A stretch of DNA of 64,000 bases from Coffea arabica (lineage: Eukaryota; Streptophyta; Magnoliopsida; Gentianales; Rubiaceae). Positions within the stretch are counted from its first letter, which is position 1. Each line of letters opens with the position of its first letter. The notes under the pieces are model-generated. The model was not told the origin of the DNA. It searched no databases and saw only the letters and a program-made list of their open reading frames with translations. The stretch spans positions 16,121,557-16,185,556 of the forward strand of contig NC_092320.1 of assembly GCF_036785885.1 (NCBI RefSeq). The letters are read 5' to 3'. Made by a program: the position numbers and the translations under genes. Positions 1 through 11,156 of this stretch are shown piece after piece.

Positions 1-173
1 ACAGTCCTTCCATAGTGTCAGTTTTATAAGGGTAACCACACAGTAATTTGCCATACTGATTTGAGATTTTTTATTCTTGTTTCTCATTGCTAAATTATAC
101 CCTGTATTCCCCTTGCTCTTCATGGTCCCAAAACACTTGTTTGTTGACATTGAACTGGTCTTTACTTGATAAG

Positions 174-269
174 GTGTTGCACTACAAGTTACACAATGAC
201 GTTTGGAGACGAGAGCTGAACCATGGGAAAGAGTATGGATTACCTAGAGAATGCCTGATAAGATCATAG
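174..269 (+). CDS. Last exon of a GT47 exostosin-family gene (ExAD-like), cut by the window edge
   Basis: The reading frame after an AG acceptor at 172-173 gives 31 residues beginning VLHYKLHNDVWRRELN and ending CLIRS before TAG at 267-269. I recognise this as the C-terminus of the plant GT47 family that includes Arabidopsis ExAD, a Golgi arabinosyltransferase acting on extensin glycans. The rest of the gene lies to the left of the window, so whether it is intact cannot be judged. The final codons, the stop and the 3' flank recur at 28,010-28,057 and 30,773-31,049 next to the broken copy, which shows they are paralogous. The acceptor position is inferred; the protein match is from memory. Confidence 0.7.
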   Translation: MLHYKLHNDVWRRELNHGKEYGLPRECLIRS

Positions 270-605
270 AAGGGCAGTTGTATTAACTGTACAATCTATC
301 ATAGAATATCGCAAGCTAGATGGTTCTTGACATGGCTTGGCGAATGATACCCTGGTGATGTCGCAACCACTGTACAGCACTTAGAGAAGAGTTCCATCCC
401 ATGAACTTGAATTTTGAGCAACAATTTTCACAAGTACACAATTTTCCTGTTTAGTTAATCTTCCAGAATTAGAAATATCTTTTTCCTTTTTTCTTTTTTC
501 CCTTTATCTTAATGTTTGTTATCCTCATTTGTATACATGGAGGTAGCTATTCTACTTTCTGTACTAATATAGATCAAAATGATGAAAATAAAACAGTAAT
601 CCATC
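238..605 (+). repeat. Left copy of duplicated block, segment A (GT47 C-terminus and 3' flank)
   Basis: This segment aligns almost base for base with 27,989-28,057 plus 30,773-31,049, the two right-copy pieces separated by the Helitron. Shared stretches include the run after the GT47 stop and the text around 290-600. Differences are small indels and substitutions, such as a shorter poly-pyrimidine stretch in the right copy. Homology stops near 605, where the right copy runs straight into sequence matching 9,882 onwards here, so about 9.3 kb was added to the left copy. Confidence 0.88.
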
Positions 606-749
606 TTTGTTTACTATAGGTCATACGGTCCTTACAGCTTATAGAAACAACCATTATTTCTTTGAAATGCAAAGTCTATTCCATTGATGTCAATGGTGTG
701 ATCTTTTATCATTCTCTAAGTTTAATTTGTTTGCTGCAGGTTCTAAACA

Positions 750-879
750 TCTTGCACATTTAAGTGGGAAAAAAATGTTCAAAGATATAAACATGTTCTG
801 ATTCAATTGTCAGTTTAGCATAAATCATGGAAAAGAAGCTGATAGAGTAGCACATTGTCTTAATCGCTTTGCATGTTAG
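750..879 (+). pseudogene. Remnant of a plant RNase H-like (RVT_3) domain, split by the MULE
   Basis: Between 805 and 876 the frame reads roughly CQFSINHGKEADRVAHCLNR, which fits the end of the RNase H-like domain common in plant LINEs and stand-alone genes (typical pattern: V-x-R-E-A-N-x-V-A-H-x-L-A). A stop lies upstream in the same frame and TAG ends it at 877-879. The MULE target duplication (872-881) falls inside it, so the MULE landed in this older fragment. The piece at 606-871 plus 9,825-9,881 is absent from the right duplicated copy, so it is itself a later insertion of about 330 bp. It is too short to say which element it came from. Confidence 0.5.
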
Positions 880-881
880 AT

Positions 882-960
882 GGCTAATTGACTAGAATAT
901 TGTTAGATGACAAAAATAGTCAATCAAATATGGTGGGTTGGATGCTTGGTCTTGGCACGA
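882..960 (+). repeat. MULE left terminal inverted repeat
   Basis: About 80 bp, pairing with the reverse complement of 9,733-9,814. The two arms share the starting GGCTAATTG, the run ATTGTTAGATGACAAAAA and the GGTGGGTTGGATGCTTGGT core. They differ by scattered substitutions and a few-base indel near the inner end. The arm follows the target duplication copy at 872-881 directly. Confidence 0.92.
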
Positions 961-964
961 CAGG

Positions 965-1200
965 CAATTTCTTTAAAAAAGCTTTTTGATCTCTGACCGT
1001 CGCTTCTATATGGCACAACGGCCAAAGATGTCAATTTTTTTATAAAATCCTCCTGGAAGTCGCGCCATGTAGGAGCGACGGTCAGAGAGGTCAGAAATTT
1101 TTTCTTTTAAAAATCTTCCGGCTATCGCGCCATGTAGGAACGACAGTCAGAGAATTTAAAATTATTTTTTTAAAAAAATCCTTCACCCGTCACGCCATGG
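965..1200 (+). repeat. Subterminal repeated motifs in the MULE, with short palindromes
   Basis: A motif close to GTCGCGCCATGTAGGAGCGA followed by CGGTCAGAG occurs at about 1,059 and 1,124, with looser versions near 995 and 1,188. GTCGC and GCGAC at its ends are complementary, so each unit can fold. Related motifs in the opposite orientation lie near the other end (about 9,125, 9,600-9,670 and 9,700). AT-rich spacers separate the units. Subterminal repeats in MULEs often bind transposase; that role is inference here. Confidence 0.6.
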
Positions 1201-1254
1201 CCAGGTGATTTAGAAATGCTTTTTTTTTTTAAATCTTTGTACAATTCAACAAAA

Positions 1255-1330
1255 AAGATTTTTAAAAATTTTTCTGATATCAAAATTTTTAAAAATCTTT
1301 CTGATATCAAAATTTTTAAAAATCACGCAG
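1255..1330 (+). repeat. Short AT-rich tandem repeat inside the MULE
   Basis: A unit of about 28 bp containing TTCTGATATCAAAATTTTTA is repeated with ATTTTTAAAAAT spacers, giving two clear copies and a partial third. It is non-coding and lies between the subterminal repeats and the AT-rich interior. Confidence 0.6.
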
Positions 1331-2187
1331 ACAGTTCGACAAAATTTTAAAAACAAACACTGGCCTCGCTAGCATTTTAAAGGAAGTTAGGTTTTAAAAC
1401 TTTGATTCATTTGTTAAAGGATTTACGGGTTTCTTAAAGAATTAAAGTTTACCATTTTAGCAAGTTTAAGTTATACAACATACTTAATGTTATAATCTGT
1501 TAAATTTAGAAAACGGTTTAATAATATGATTTAAGTTGAAGTGATTGTGTAATGGATGGAAGTATTGCTTAATATTATTATGATTTGTTAATTTTAACTT
1601 TATTATCTATAATGCACACAGAATGTTAAAGGAACCGTAATTGTGTCAGAAAATGAAAAATTATAACGCGAATTGCGATTTATATATTTAAATTTTCCTA
1701 TACAATGCAATCGTATAAAAAGATTAATAACATATTTGTAGAAATGAAGAATTGTTTGTGTGTCATTATTTGGTATACGATAATTAGTTTAAATAATTTA
1801 ATCAATTAAAATAGCTGTAAAACAATTAATACTTATTTGTTTTGTAGGTATTATCCTATAGGGATCCTTTTATCCAATTATAGGGTATAATAAAATAACT
1901 TGTACTTCTTTATTTTGAAAATGTTTAACGTTATTCAAATTGAAAGTGATTGGATTAAACAAAAAAAGTAGACAACCAAATTAAATTAAATGTCATGTGA
2001 CATGCATTAAATGGATGAGATATAAAATATTGTCGAAGACAAAATAACATCAATGCCTCACAGTTTTCTTGCCTTTACCTTTGCCCTTACCCTTCTCCTG
2101 AGATGTCGTCAGGGGACAACAATATCTAGTAGCAGGCCTTCTCTGAAGATTACGTAGCACCCGTTCTCCGATAACTAGTGCCGAAAC

Positions 2188-4683
2188 TTATGGAACAGCA
2201 GTAGATGCACCATAATCATCATCTGCGTTATCAGAGACAAGGGTATCCTCGCCTGTCAATTCAGCTGTCCCATCACTATCATCAATGTCTTTGGAACGAT
2301 AGTTGTGAAAATTTTCTGGAACAACATGTCCTAACATGCCTTTTGGTTGGATTTGAGTAGGCATAAACATAGTCTAACCAAGAGTACAATAATCCGGAAG
2401 ATCTACAGTAGCAGAACCACCTCCTGTGGCACCAATCAAATCATATATTTGGTTAAGGTCTGCATGTAAGGAACCCCCTGATGTAGTGGCATCGTACCCA
2501 AATACAGGTATATGCGGTGAAGGCGTGAATGGTGAACCAAACGCAGACACATGTGGGAAAAGAGTGAATTGTGTACCATAAATAAGAGTGTGGCAATTGT
2601 GTAAACTGTGGCAAAGTCGAAACCGGTGTATGTAGTGATGTAGAAAAATGTGTACCGGTCGATCTAGTGCAATTTTGAGGGTCCACTTCAAGGTCACGAT
2701 GCTTTGCTTCATTGTTGTCCTTATCATGCAAGCTATGCATGTGTCGTCTAACTCCGCTGGTAGATGTTCGAGTTTGACGAGAGACATGTCCAACTGGCCT
2801 CTCATAGGGAACATGCTGAGATTGTGTTTGGGTCTCAAATGAGTCACAATCACCAACTTTCATATGATCGTATTGTTGAAGATGTTGCATAGACCCAAAT
2901 GCACCATCCACGATCGTCAAAAGACGCGGGTAAAAAACATGTCTTGGGTCATCAAGATTGAGGGTATATGGGACTGATGTCCAATGCGCTGCATGGTATC
3001 CATATGATATAAAGAAAATAGACAAATGAATATAGTGCACAAGATTGACTAGGAAATGCTAGTAAAAAGCACACATATTGAATGAGTAAAAATTGTAGGG
3101 GTAGTAATTACTAGATATTCAAGTTGTCCTGATACCCCGTAAAACATGTGCCCGGACTGCGTCTGTTGATGGATAGGAAACGTAATATACAAGATGGTGT
3201 GACGGTTGTACCATCTGAGATACTCTTCTGAAGGTCTGAATGTATTTGTAGGTTGTCCCTAGACCTCAGTTTCGTAGTGTCGATCCTAATAACCTATCAA
3301 ATTCCTATGAAACTGAGCCCAATTTCTTCCTGAAAATTCAGCTAGACCAAGTTGGTGCAAACCCTTTTGATCAGTGTCAATTTCTTTAGAAATTTCTTGT
3401 ACCATATCGAACTGACGCATCACTCGATCTGAACAATGAAACTCAACTATGTGCCAAAATATCAAAGGGACCTTTGCTCGTCATATACGAACTCCCCGTC
3501 TGCAATACGCGGGTAAAGATGGCAGTATGTCACCACTATATGACATCCAGATGAACTGATGGAATAGGAAAAATGGATATTCAATCCTCATTGCCTTGAA
3601 CAGAAATTCAGCGAAATGCAAATAATAATTATCCACAAAATAATAACATACCTGATCCATTCTTAGCAACCCATCTGCTCTCGATAATACATTGCAAGCC
3701 GACCAGGAGGCTCATAATCTAAACGATCATCTGCCCATCTCCCTCTACTTTGGTAATCTCCAATCTCATATTGAGGATGTATATCAGGACAAATAAGTGG
3801 AATTCGCTCCCACGCCCAAATTTGTTTAATACCAAGGTAATTTTCATTGAATAATATGTGAATAAGATGTTCGTTTAAGGAAAAATAGTTTATGAGATAT
3901 ATTTTTATTTACCTGTAGTAATAAATAAAGCCCACTAGTACTCTTAGTTTCTGCTCGAGAAGCAATACACATCCACGAGTATAAACAAGCCAACACCGTG
4001 CTTCCCCAACTATATTCGCCTATCGCCTCTAAGTCTTGTACATAATCGAGCCGATTTGAACTAACAACATTGTCTGTGGTATCTGCAAATAGTAGGCCTC
4101 CCAATAAAATCAGTATGTACATTCGAACATATTGTCGAACCATCTCCTCAGAGGCATTGGGCTCCAATGCTGTCCGTAATCGTGTCTTTATGAATGACAT
4201 TTTCAGTCGCCCATCTCGAAAGTGTCTATTCTCTGGCCAAACTCCTAAAAGATCGTAAACCATTTGTTTGCGTTGTAAGGAACTCTGTCTAATATGATTC
4301 AAGGTAACAGGAAAGCCATCAACATGCAGGCCCCACAGCACCTCCACATCCTGTAAGGTGATGGTAGCCTCGCCTATAATAGGGAGATGAAATGTGTGTG
4401 TCTCTTGTCTCCAACGCTCGACAAGTGCAGTGATCAATCCATGATCCACATGAACGTAACTAGCTATACGTACCCCGTCAAATCCAACCCTGTCGATGTA
4501 ATCCGATACTCGAGGATCTATATGCATAAAGGATTTAAAAAATTCTTTGTCACATCTTCTGACATCTAGGTCACAAAATTCGTCATGAAAGACGGCAGCG
4601 GGCTTGTGGTGTAGCTGTAAATATAATACAGAAGGATTAATCGGCCCTTGAGTTGGGGGTTCTACAACAGTCCAATGATCCAT
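2188..4683 (-). pseudogene. Plant mobile domain (PMD) gene carried by the MULE, broken
   Basis: The first exon (3,913-4,683) starts ATG at 4,683 and encodes 257 residues with the hallmarks of the PMD family (MAIN/MAIL1 relatives): FHLPIIGEATITLQDVEVLW followed by GLHVDGFPVT, then LGGLLFADTT and YSWGSTVLACLYSWMCIASR. A donor follows LLLQ at 3,911-3,912. Further PMD-like pieces continue: IWAWERIPL near 3,810, FIWMSYSGDILPSLP near 3,550, VPLIFWHIVEFH near 3,450 and YLRWYNRHT near 3,215. Those pieces are interrupted by nonsense codons, including a TGA where the family has Trp before RAKVPL (about 3,485) and two TAGs near 3,260-3,290. No clean acceptor precedes IWAWERI. PMD proteins occur both as host genes acting in gene silencing and genome stability and as cargo of transposons; here it is transposon cargo, co-oriented with and about 280 bp downstream of the transposase. 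The region 2,188-3,040 is a low-complexity tail whose reading frame I cannot trust. Confidence 0.75.
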
Positions 4684-4961
4684 GGATAATTATGCCTATA
4701 ACTAAATTATTATTAGTCGAATTAGGTATGCATTATAAAAAATATATGCCAAAATAAATGCCACTAAAAAGCAATGGGAGGAAAATCTCGGAATACAATA
4801 TAACAGAAGAATAATATTCATAACACCTCAACAAAAATATGCATATCACACTATATTAACATATTAAAATCGTACACTAATAGAAGAATATATTTCACTA
4901 ATATATTCAACTCGTACACAAATATAGGCAGTTTATTTGATGCTACATTAATCCTAACATT

Positions 4962-7656
4962 CTATTGATGAAAACAACCAGAATATGGGCAGTTAGGTGC
5001 AATGTGTCCGAGTTGCAAACAGTTACTACATCAACGTGGAGCATCCGGACATCTTCGATCCATCTCATTCCAGATTCTAGCCGTCCTTAAAGGCCCTGGA
5101 GTCTTTTGTTTCAAACGATCACCTAGGATATGCAATCACAAATCTACTGTCGGTCAATATTTTGTGTCTCTAAACGAATAAAAATTGCCAGAAAATGTAG
5201 CCTGGTATGCGAAAAATGTATATTCCAATACCACAAGAGTCATCGGATTTATTTTGGATCTAAAGCAAGTAGCGAATACATGTGAACACGAAAATCGTAA
5301 TTCCCTACATTTTTCACACATGCACGTTTGATTTGTAAGGTCAACAGTTTGCCTGTTGTCACCCCGATGACTTTGTCGATAAGCAGTAGTAATACAAAAC
5401 ACTCTCCTAATGGAATCATACACTCTAACGAAGTGTGCTGGCTCGTTTTTTTTCATTCGTCAAATATTTTTTTCAACTCTTTTGTGGGAGTGGGTACACC
5501 TTATCCTTTGAGATCTTTAGGTTTTCAACGAACAGATCAACTATCTAATTAAGTGTAAACCGATACATGCTGTGATCGGCAACATCCAAGCATCTCTCAT
5601 TAAGTTGTTAAAATATTCGACCATATTTGTAGATGTGTGTCCCCACCGATAGCCCGCATCTTTGCATAAGGCCCACTATACGGGTCTGACCGAACCTTCT
5701 GTCAACCATGCATATGCCTCTGCATTTAATGTGAATATTTGTTACATGTATTTCTCGTACTTTCGAGATTGATTTGCCTATCCGGCATCCCATACAAAAT
5801 CTTTAAGCCTCCGCATTGGTGGTTATAAAAGACGTTAAGAGTATGTCATTTCCTATGAACAAAATTAAACCCTAAACAAAGTTGAGAAATAATGTTACTT
5901 TGATTCTTGAATTTCTGCGTAAAATTGCTCTGCACATGAACCAAGCAAAATCGATGAACTGCTAATGATTCTTTCCATTTTGGGAGCGTCCTCATTGCGT
6001 TGATTATTCCATGGTGGCGATCTGAAATTACGGATATATTGTGAATATCACCACACATGTGAATACGCAATAGTCTCATGAACCAACTCCAACTGCAATT
6101 ATTCTCCTCATCTACTAATGCGAAAAACAGAGGAAATAAATGATTTTCAACATCGAAAGCAACAACACTTAGTAGTTTTCCACGATATAGGCCTTTAAGA
6201 AATGTACTATATACATAAATGACAGATTTTAAATGACGAAACCCTTCAATGGCAGGAGCAAATGCCCAAAAGATGTAGTCAAATATCGGATTGGTCGGAA
6301 TACTTAGTGGATGATGATCCCACACAACCACCGTACTCGAATTGGTATATTGTAATTCATGTACATACGTTGGGAGTTATGCAACGAACGTAGGCCAATC
6401 GGCATAGACAATAGCTATAGCTCTACGCCTGCCATACCAGGTTTTCTTGTATGAAATGTCGACGTGAAATTCTTTTTTCACTGACGTTTGTATTTCTTTG
6501 ATCCTATACACTGTCCATTCATTATGTATGGGATAATGTGCTCAGCTATTATGTCACCACTCATTTGCCTATGATCGTTGTTGACATATACACGGACACG
6601 TGTATATTTTTCAGCAAGTGTAACAATCATCCACATCTTGTGAGATTTGCGTAGGATTGCCCTAAGTTGCCAATTGCATAAAGGTATAGAAATGCGAGCC
6701 CTACATCTGACATACCAAGTTGTAGGAGTGCTTTCATGGATTTTAAACTTCCTATTTTTCTTTATAGACCACAATTTAACTACTCGCTTTACATGCTCTT
6801 TGGTTTCAAATAGCTGGTCAAGCTCTAACTCTTTTGTACGTTCATTCCACAATTTTAGTTTCTTAACCCCACATGTATCCAGTGGATCAAACTTTAATTC
6901 AGCATCAACACCGGCTTTATATCGCAGTTGTGGTCCTTCATCAAAGGTCCATAGAATATTATGATCCTGATGATCCCATGTGAGCTGACTTTCACTTAGA
7001 TTTTCATTATGGGGAAATGAACCATACACAGGGTTGTCATTATCAGAATCATTATATGGTTCGGGTTCGGAGTCAGCATCAATATCAACATCAACAAATT
7101 CAATGTCATTATCTCCCCCGAACCCCCCAACTGTACACATATCAATGTCCACACCATAACTTGTTATGGGTTCCGTGTTTGTTACTGGGTGACTACTACT
7201 GGGACAATTAACCTCTATGCGGCGTCCATTACCCTTTTTCCTAGATTTTCGAGCTGATCGGATATTTTCACAATCTACTTGGGTCAATTGACTCTCGTAT
7301 AAGTCAATTGTCCCCACCATATCCATATGTTCCGATCCATATATGCTTGGGTCTTGATTAGCATGCAAACTTATAATATGCAAGTTTTGCATATCATCAT
7401 GTTTGAAATCTAGAATCGATTCAATCTCGATATATATCTCCGTCCCATGACCACTACTGGCTTGCAAAAAATACATTCCGTCAACTCCATTATCATCCAC
7501 CAAGGGCATGGCATTGAACACACCATTTTGCATGCAGTTCCGAAATATCAAGTTAATTTTATGAGTATTTCGGTTTAACCCCATCATATTATATATAATG
7601 TCCACCAATCCATCAAAATTTACCCTTTCTATGAGGAACATGACCTTTTTGGGCAA
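4962..7656 (-). pseudogene. MuDR/MULE transposase, broken by stops and a frameshift
   Basis: An N-terminal frame (7,656 to 6,478, 392 aa) shows the plant MuDR transposase layout: an acidic variable region, then WNERTKELELDQLFETKEHV and the MuDR zinc-binding-type segment with WYVRCRARI and MWMIVTLAEKYTR. A shifted frame then gives the pre-catalytic HVDISYKKTWYGRRRA (about 6,440), and another (6,331 to 5,846) the MULE core with KGLYRGKLLSVVAFDVENHL, LVDEENNCSWSWF and VISDRHHGI. The usual first catalytic Asp (VDGT-like) reads VYST here. A SWIM zinc finger (CMCEKC..CSHVFATC, near 5,300) and a CCHC knuckle (CSNCLQLGHIAPNC, near 5,000) close the protein. Frame changes between blocks, a stop near 6,390, a stop before the knuckle and the changed Asp make it non-functional. 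Its domains would otherwise bind the terminal repeats and cut DNA. Confidence 0.85.
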
Positions 7657-9732
7657 CGGCGAATCATATGATCAAACAATTACCGCTTGACATGTTTCAC
7701 CCAATCTACCAAAGACGTTAATATAATATATGTATCACTGTTAATAAAAATGGAGTAAATTATACAATTTTATATTATTTTACCATAATTATTATACCTA
7801 ATCAACTCATAGAATTTAAATTTTTTGTATTTTTATTTAAATTACATAAGCAGTCGAGTGATATATCTATATTAAGTTCAACCCTAATTAATATATCTAT
7901 ATCAAGTTAATTACGATCAATGCTAATTAATATAATTGTATTATGAACCAATTTAACAGTATGTATTTAACATGCTACAACACTAATATGGAGCCTAAAA
8001 GTTTATTGATAAATTAATCATAAAAATTTGCACTCCAAATAATTTAAAATATTAAGATATATTTGTAACTTTATCTTAGTTTTGTAAATATCTACACTAA
8101 TTACCTTTAATTCGATATATGTGCACTATTAACAAATTTAATAGCATCTATTAACATATCCATATTGTCTGTACCTATTGTTTAAAATATTAATCACGTG
8201 GTAAAACTACGTTAATTTATTGGTAACTTTAATCATGTGTCAAAAGTATATTAATTGGTAACAACACTTAAATTTATCCTTTTTTAATTAATATCTAAAC
8301 AAATAATTTACCTTACTAATTAATTAAGCTAATCACTAACTAACTAATTTGGGTTATCACATATTCGTCCACACACCTAATATTATACAATTCATTAATA
8401 CTACATTCATTAATTTCAACTAATCACCATGCAACAATAAAAAAATACTCTAATTTACCACGTCAATTAGAAAACACTAATATGGAATAAAATATAAACA
8501 ATGTCATGTCATATTTAGGTTTTACAAATAATATATAATACAACACAAATAGAATTCATATTAAAACATAAAAAACTATATTATATAATTAATAATCATG
8601 GATGACACATTTCATATTATGGTAAACGATATTTATGAATAATAATTAAAGAAATATACAAGTATTTTATTTACTTGATTATTGTTGTTTTTCCCTCGTC
8701 AATGATGGAGTGTCTGCAAGAATTTCGCCTGTTGAGACTTACAAACAGGACTGTTCAAATCAAAGGCCCTCTACTGACCAAATCCCAAGCCTTCTATCTC
8801 CGTCCAAATTTTATAGTTTTAGACTTCACAAAGTTAAGCTTGTCCAGAATGTAGCTAAGCTAAGCGCGAACTTCAAGGATCTCTGTCTCCATCCAAATAT
8901 TGTTTGTAACTTCAGACATCACACACTTCACACAGCCAAGCTCGAACAGAATGCAGAGGCTAAATTTATAGACATGAGAAATGGAGATGCGGAGCTCTGT
9001 TTATGGTTACAGGGAAGGGGGAGAAACGAAAGTCTCAGAGAAAAGAAGAAACGACTGAAGTTGCGGTTATGGAGTTGGGAGTTGCTCTGAATAACAATTT
9101 ATAAGCGAACGAATTGTACATTTCTCTAACCCGTTGTGCCATGTTGGAGCGACTAGGGTGTCATAACTTGAGAAAAAAAAAAGGCTGCCTACGCCTGTCC
9201 CTGAACAAAATAGGCCAACAAAAATAAAGCTGTAGTCTAAGGCAGTCAAAGGCTGCAAGCTTCTGGCCAATAAATTTTGTATATGTCTGGCAGATGCCTT
9301 GCTAGATATGTCTAAAAGAAAAGGGCCATAATAAACCAGGACGATCAAGAATCACCAAGTATTTTTTTTATTGCACGCATCAACCTGACAATGATGAATG
9401 GCAACACAGGTTTCACGGAAAGGTTAACTATTTTCAAAATTAGCTTTTGGCAGTTGGAGGGTCAATTCTGTAGTGATAGTGAATGGAAATTATGAGAGAT
9501 CAAAAAGGGCCACTGATATTTAAGATTGGTCAAAAGGGACCATATTTCACCAAACCTTTTGGGATCATATTTCACGTGAAAAAAGCTATTAGCAGAGCCA
9601 TTTGGAACGACGGTCAAGGGCTGCACATATTTTGATTATCTGCTGCCCGTCGCGCCTACATGGCTCGACGCATAAGAAATTTTTTTAAAAAATAAGCAGC
9701 GTCGCGCCAACAGCCAGAAAATTTCTCGCTCA
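7657..9732. other. AT-rich interior of the MULE, no supported gene
   Basis: This stretch lies upstream of the transposase start and runs to the right inverted repeat. It is strongly AT-rich up to about 8,690. A 126-codon frame at 8,710-9,090 on the plus strand has no domain I recognise and lies opposite to the transposase. Short purine-rich and GTCG-type motifs from 9,120 onwards echo the subterminal repeats of the left end. The transposase promoter should lie here, but I cannot point to a convincing TATA box. Confidence 0.5.
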
Positions 9733-9814
9733 TCGTGCCATCTAATACCAAGCATCCAACCCACCATATTTGACCGCTTTTTTTGTCATCTAACAATATT
9801 CTAATCAATTAGCC
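9733..9814 (-). repeat. MULE right terminal inverted repeat
   Basis: The reverse complement matches 882-960 over about 80 bp. It ends at CAATTAGCC, directly followed by the second target duplication copy CATGTTAGAT at 9,815-9,824. Confidence 0.92.
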
Positions 9815-9881
9815 CATGTTAGATATCTGAAAGTGTTGAATATGACTATGCCAAATCAATGGCTTTTCTACAATTTGTGGT

Positions 9882-11125
9882 TTGCAGGGATATGTTCCAA
9901 TGATTGAAGTAATGAAAAATACACAGTTTTTTATTACAAAAAAAAAAATCCTGGAGAAAAGCTTACTTCATATATACATGGTGTGACTACAGCATAACGT
10001 CTTCTTATTAAATCTGATGCTTGGAGTAATTAACTTCTGATATGAATATAAAAATGAAATTACAAAGCAGATTAGATTTTAGAGCAATGCCTTTTCTCTT
10101 TTTTTTAAGCAACATTTTTAGTGTCAAATAACATCAATGATGATAATTACTCCTTTTCTCTTTTCGTTGTAATAACTAATTGTAACTAATAAGAGTCATA
10201 TTAGGACTAAACAACAAGAAGAATAAAGAAGAATAAGAGCCAAATATCAAAAGGAAAGCATTGATGCCCAGGTGTGAATATATTCTAAAAATACTGGCCA
10301 AATTCTTTCCAAGAGTTCTTTAGAAGAGAAAGACTAAAATCCCATTTGAATTATTATTTTTTGAAAATTTTGTAGAAAAATACAGTATAGTGATTGATTT
10401 AATATAAGTAAGATAAAAAATATGTTTATAAAAAATATAAAAATTTTTGAAGAAAAATTACAATTCAAAAATTTTGAGATCATGAATTATTTGCATTTGT
10501 TAAACTATTTCCTAAACTCTTTTACAAGGGAAGAATGCAATTTTTAGGAACAAGATTTTCATTTTCTCATTATTTTTTCTTACTACTAACTTGTCCAAAA
10601 TTAATTTGGGATATACAAAGAAATTTGTTACTTGGTACGAAAACCATATAAGCCGTCTATTTCTCTCGTTTCCCAAAACCTTTACCCTCTTACTCTCGTT
10701 TCCGCGCCATCGCCGCCGCTACTTCTGCCACCGTCACCATGAACCTCTCATCGTCCTCCTCTTTAAGGCTCGATACTAATTCTATTTCCACCAAAGCAGC
10801 TGTAGCAAACCCATTCAATGGATCCCAATCTTACCAAATTCCCTTTGATGGGACGGCTCTGAGAAAAGTGGTAAAGTTCAGCCCCACTTGCTTCTCTGCA
10901 ACCAAGCCAGTGGATGTTGTAGTGGATAAGCACCGGCAGAAGGTGGGTGAGTTGGGCTTCGGTGGGCTGAGTCGAATTGAGTCACTAAGTCAAGTTTCAG
11001 GGGTGCTGAATTGCCAATGGGGCAATAAAGGGAAAGGAAAGCTCTTAGATATTTTAGCTCAGCATTTCGACACCATTGCTCGCTGTCAGGTAACATACCA
11101 TCGATTTTTTACCTTACAATCCTTT
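9882..11125 (+). repeat. Left copy of duplicated block, segment B (ADSS promoter and exon 1)
   Basis: Aligns with about 31,050-32,755: the shared text begins TTGCAGGGATA, runs through the AT-rich upstream region and exon 1, and fades about 35 bp into intron 1. The right copy holds extra pieces (for example near 31,145, 31,440-31,495 and 31,750-31,870), so both copies have gained or lost short stretches since duplication. A degenerate small MITE-like AT-rich stretch (about 10,345-10,475 here, 31,620-31,745 there) is present in both and so predates the duplication. Confidence 0.85.
10739..11089 (+). pseudogene. Truncated adenylosuccinate synthetase copy, first exon only
   Basis: This exon has the same length (351 nt, 117 codons), start context and GT donor (11,090) as exon 1 of the intact gene at 32,363-32,713. 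It encodes a plastid transit-like N-terminus rich in Ser and the beginning of the enzyme. None of the other exons is found in the following kilobases: homology stops about 35 bp into the intron and is followed by a foldback and then the LINE. The nucleotide-binding signature that reads [11 protein letters not shown] in the intact copy reads [11 protein letters not shown] here. The catalytic Asp and its Glu neighbour are therefore changed as well. The open frame survives to an in-intron stop at 11,162-11,164. Transcripts, if any, would give no active enzyme. Confidence 0.88.
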
Positions 11126-11156
11126 ACCTCCCTTGGAATCCATTTGACGTTAATAC

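Larger units (their letters stand above)
882..9814 (-). mobile_element. Mutator-like element (MULE) with PMD cargo, 8.9 kb, 10-bp target duplication
   Basis: The ends are inverted repeats of about 80 bp (882-960 and 9,733-9,814) starting GGCTAATTG and sharing a core that contains GGTGGGTTGGATGCTTGGT. The identical direct repeat CATGTTAGAT flanks it at 872-881 and 9,815-9,824, the 9-11 bp duplication expected of Mutator elements. Inside, on the minus strand, lie a decayed MuDR-type transposase (7,656 to 4,962) and then a decayed plant-mobile-domain gene (4,683 to 2,188). No coding sequence I can support lies in 960-2,187 or 7,657-9,732. With perfect target duplications the insertion is clearly defined, but the transposase is broken, so movement now would need proteins from another copy. 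Confidence 0.92.

Noticed and set aside
2374..3040. Two overlapping minus-strand frames (160 and 195 codons)
   Set aside because: They overlap in different frames, have low-complexity His/Thr-rich content and lie in the tail of the broken PMD gene. I describe them only as part of that pseudogene.
8710..9090. 126-codon plus-strand frame in the MULE
   Set aside because: No recognisable domain, opposite to both MULE genes and in the expected promoter side of the transposase.
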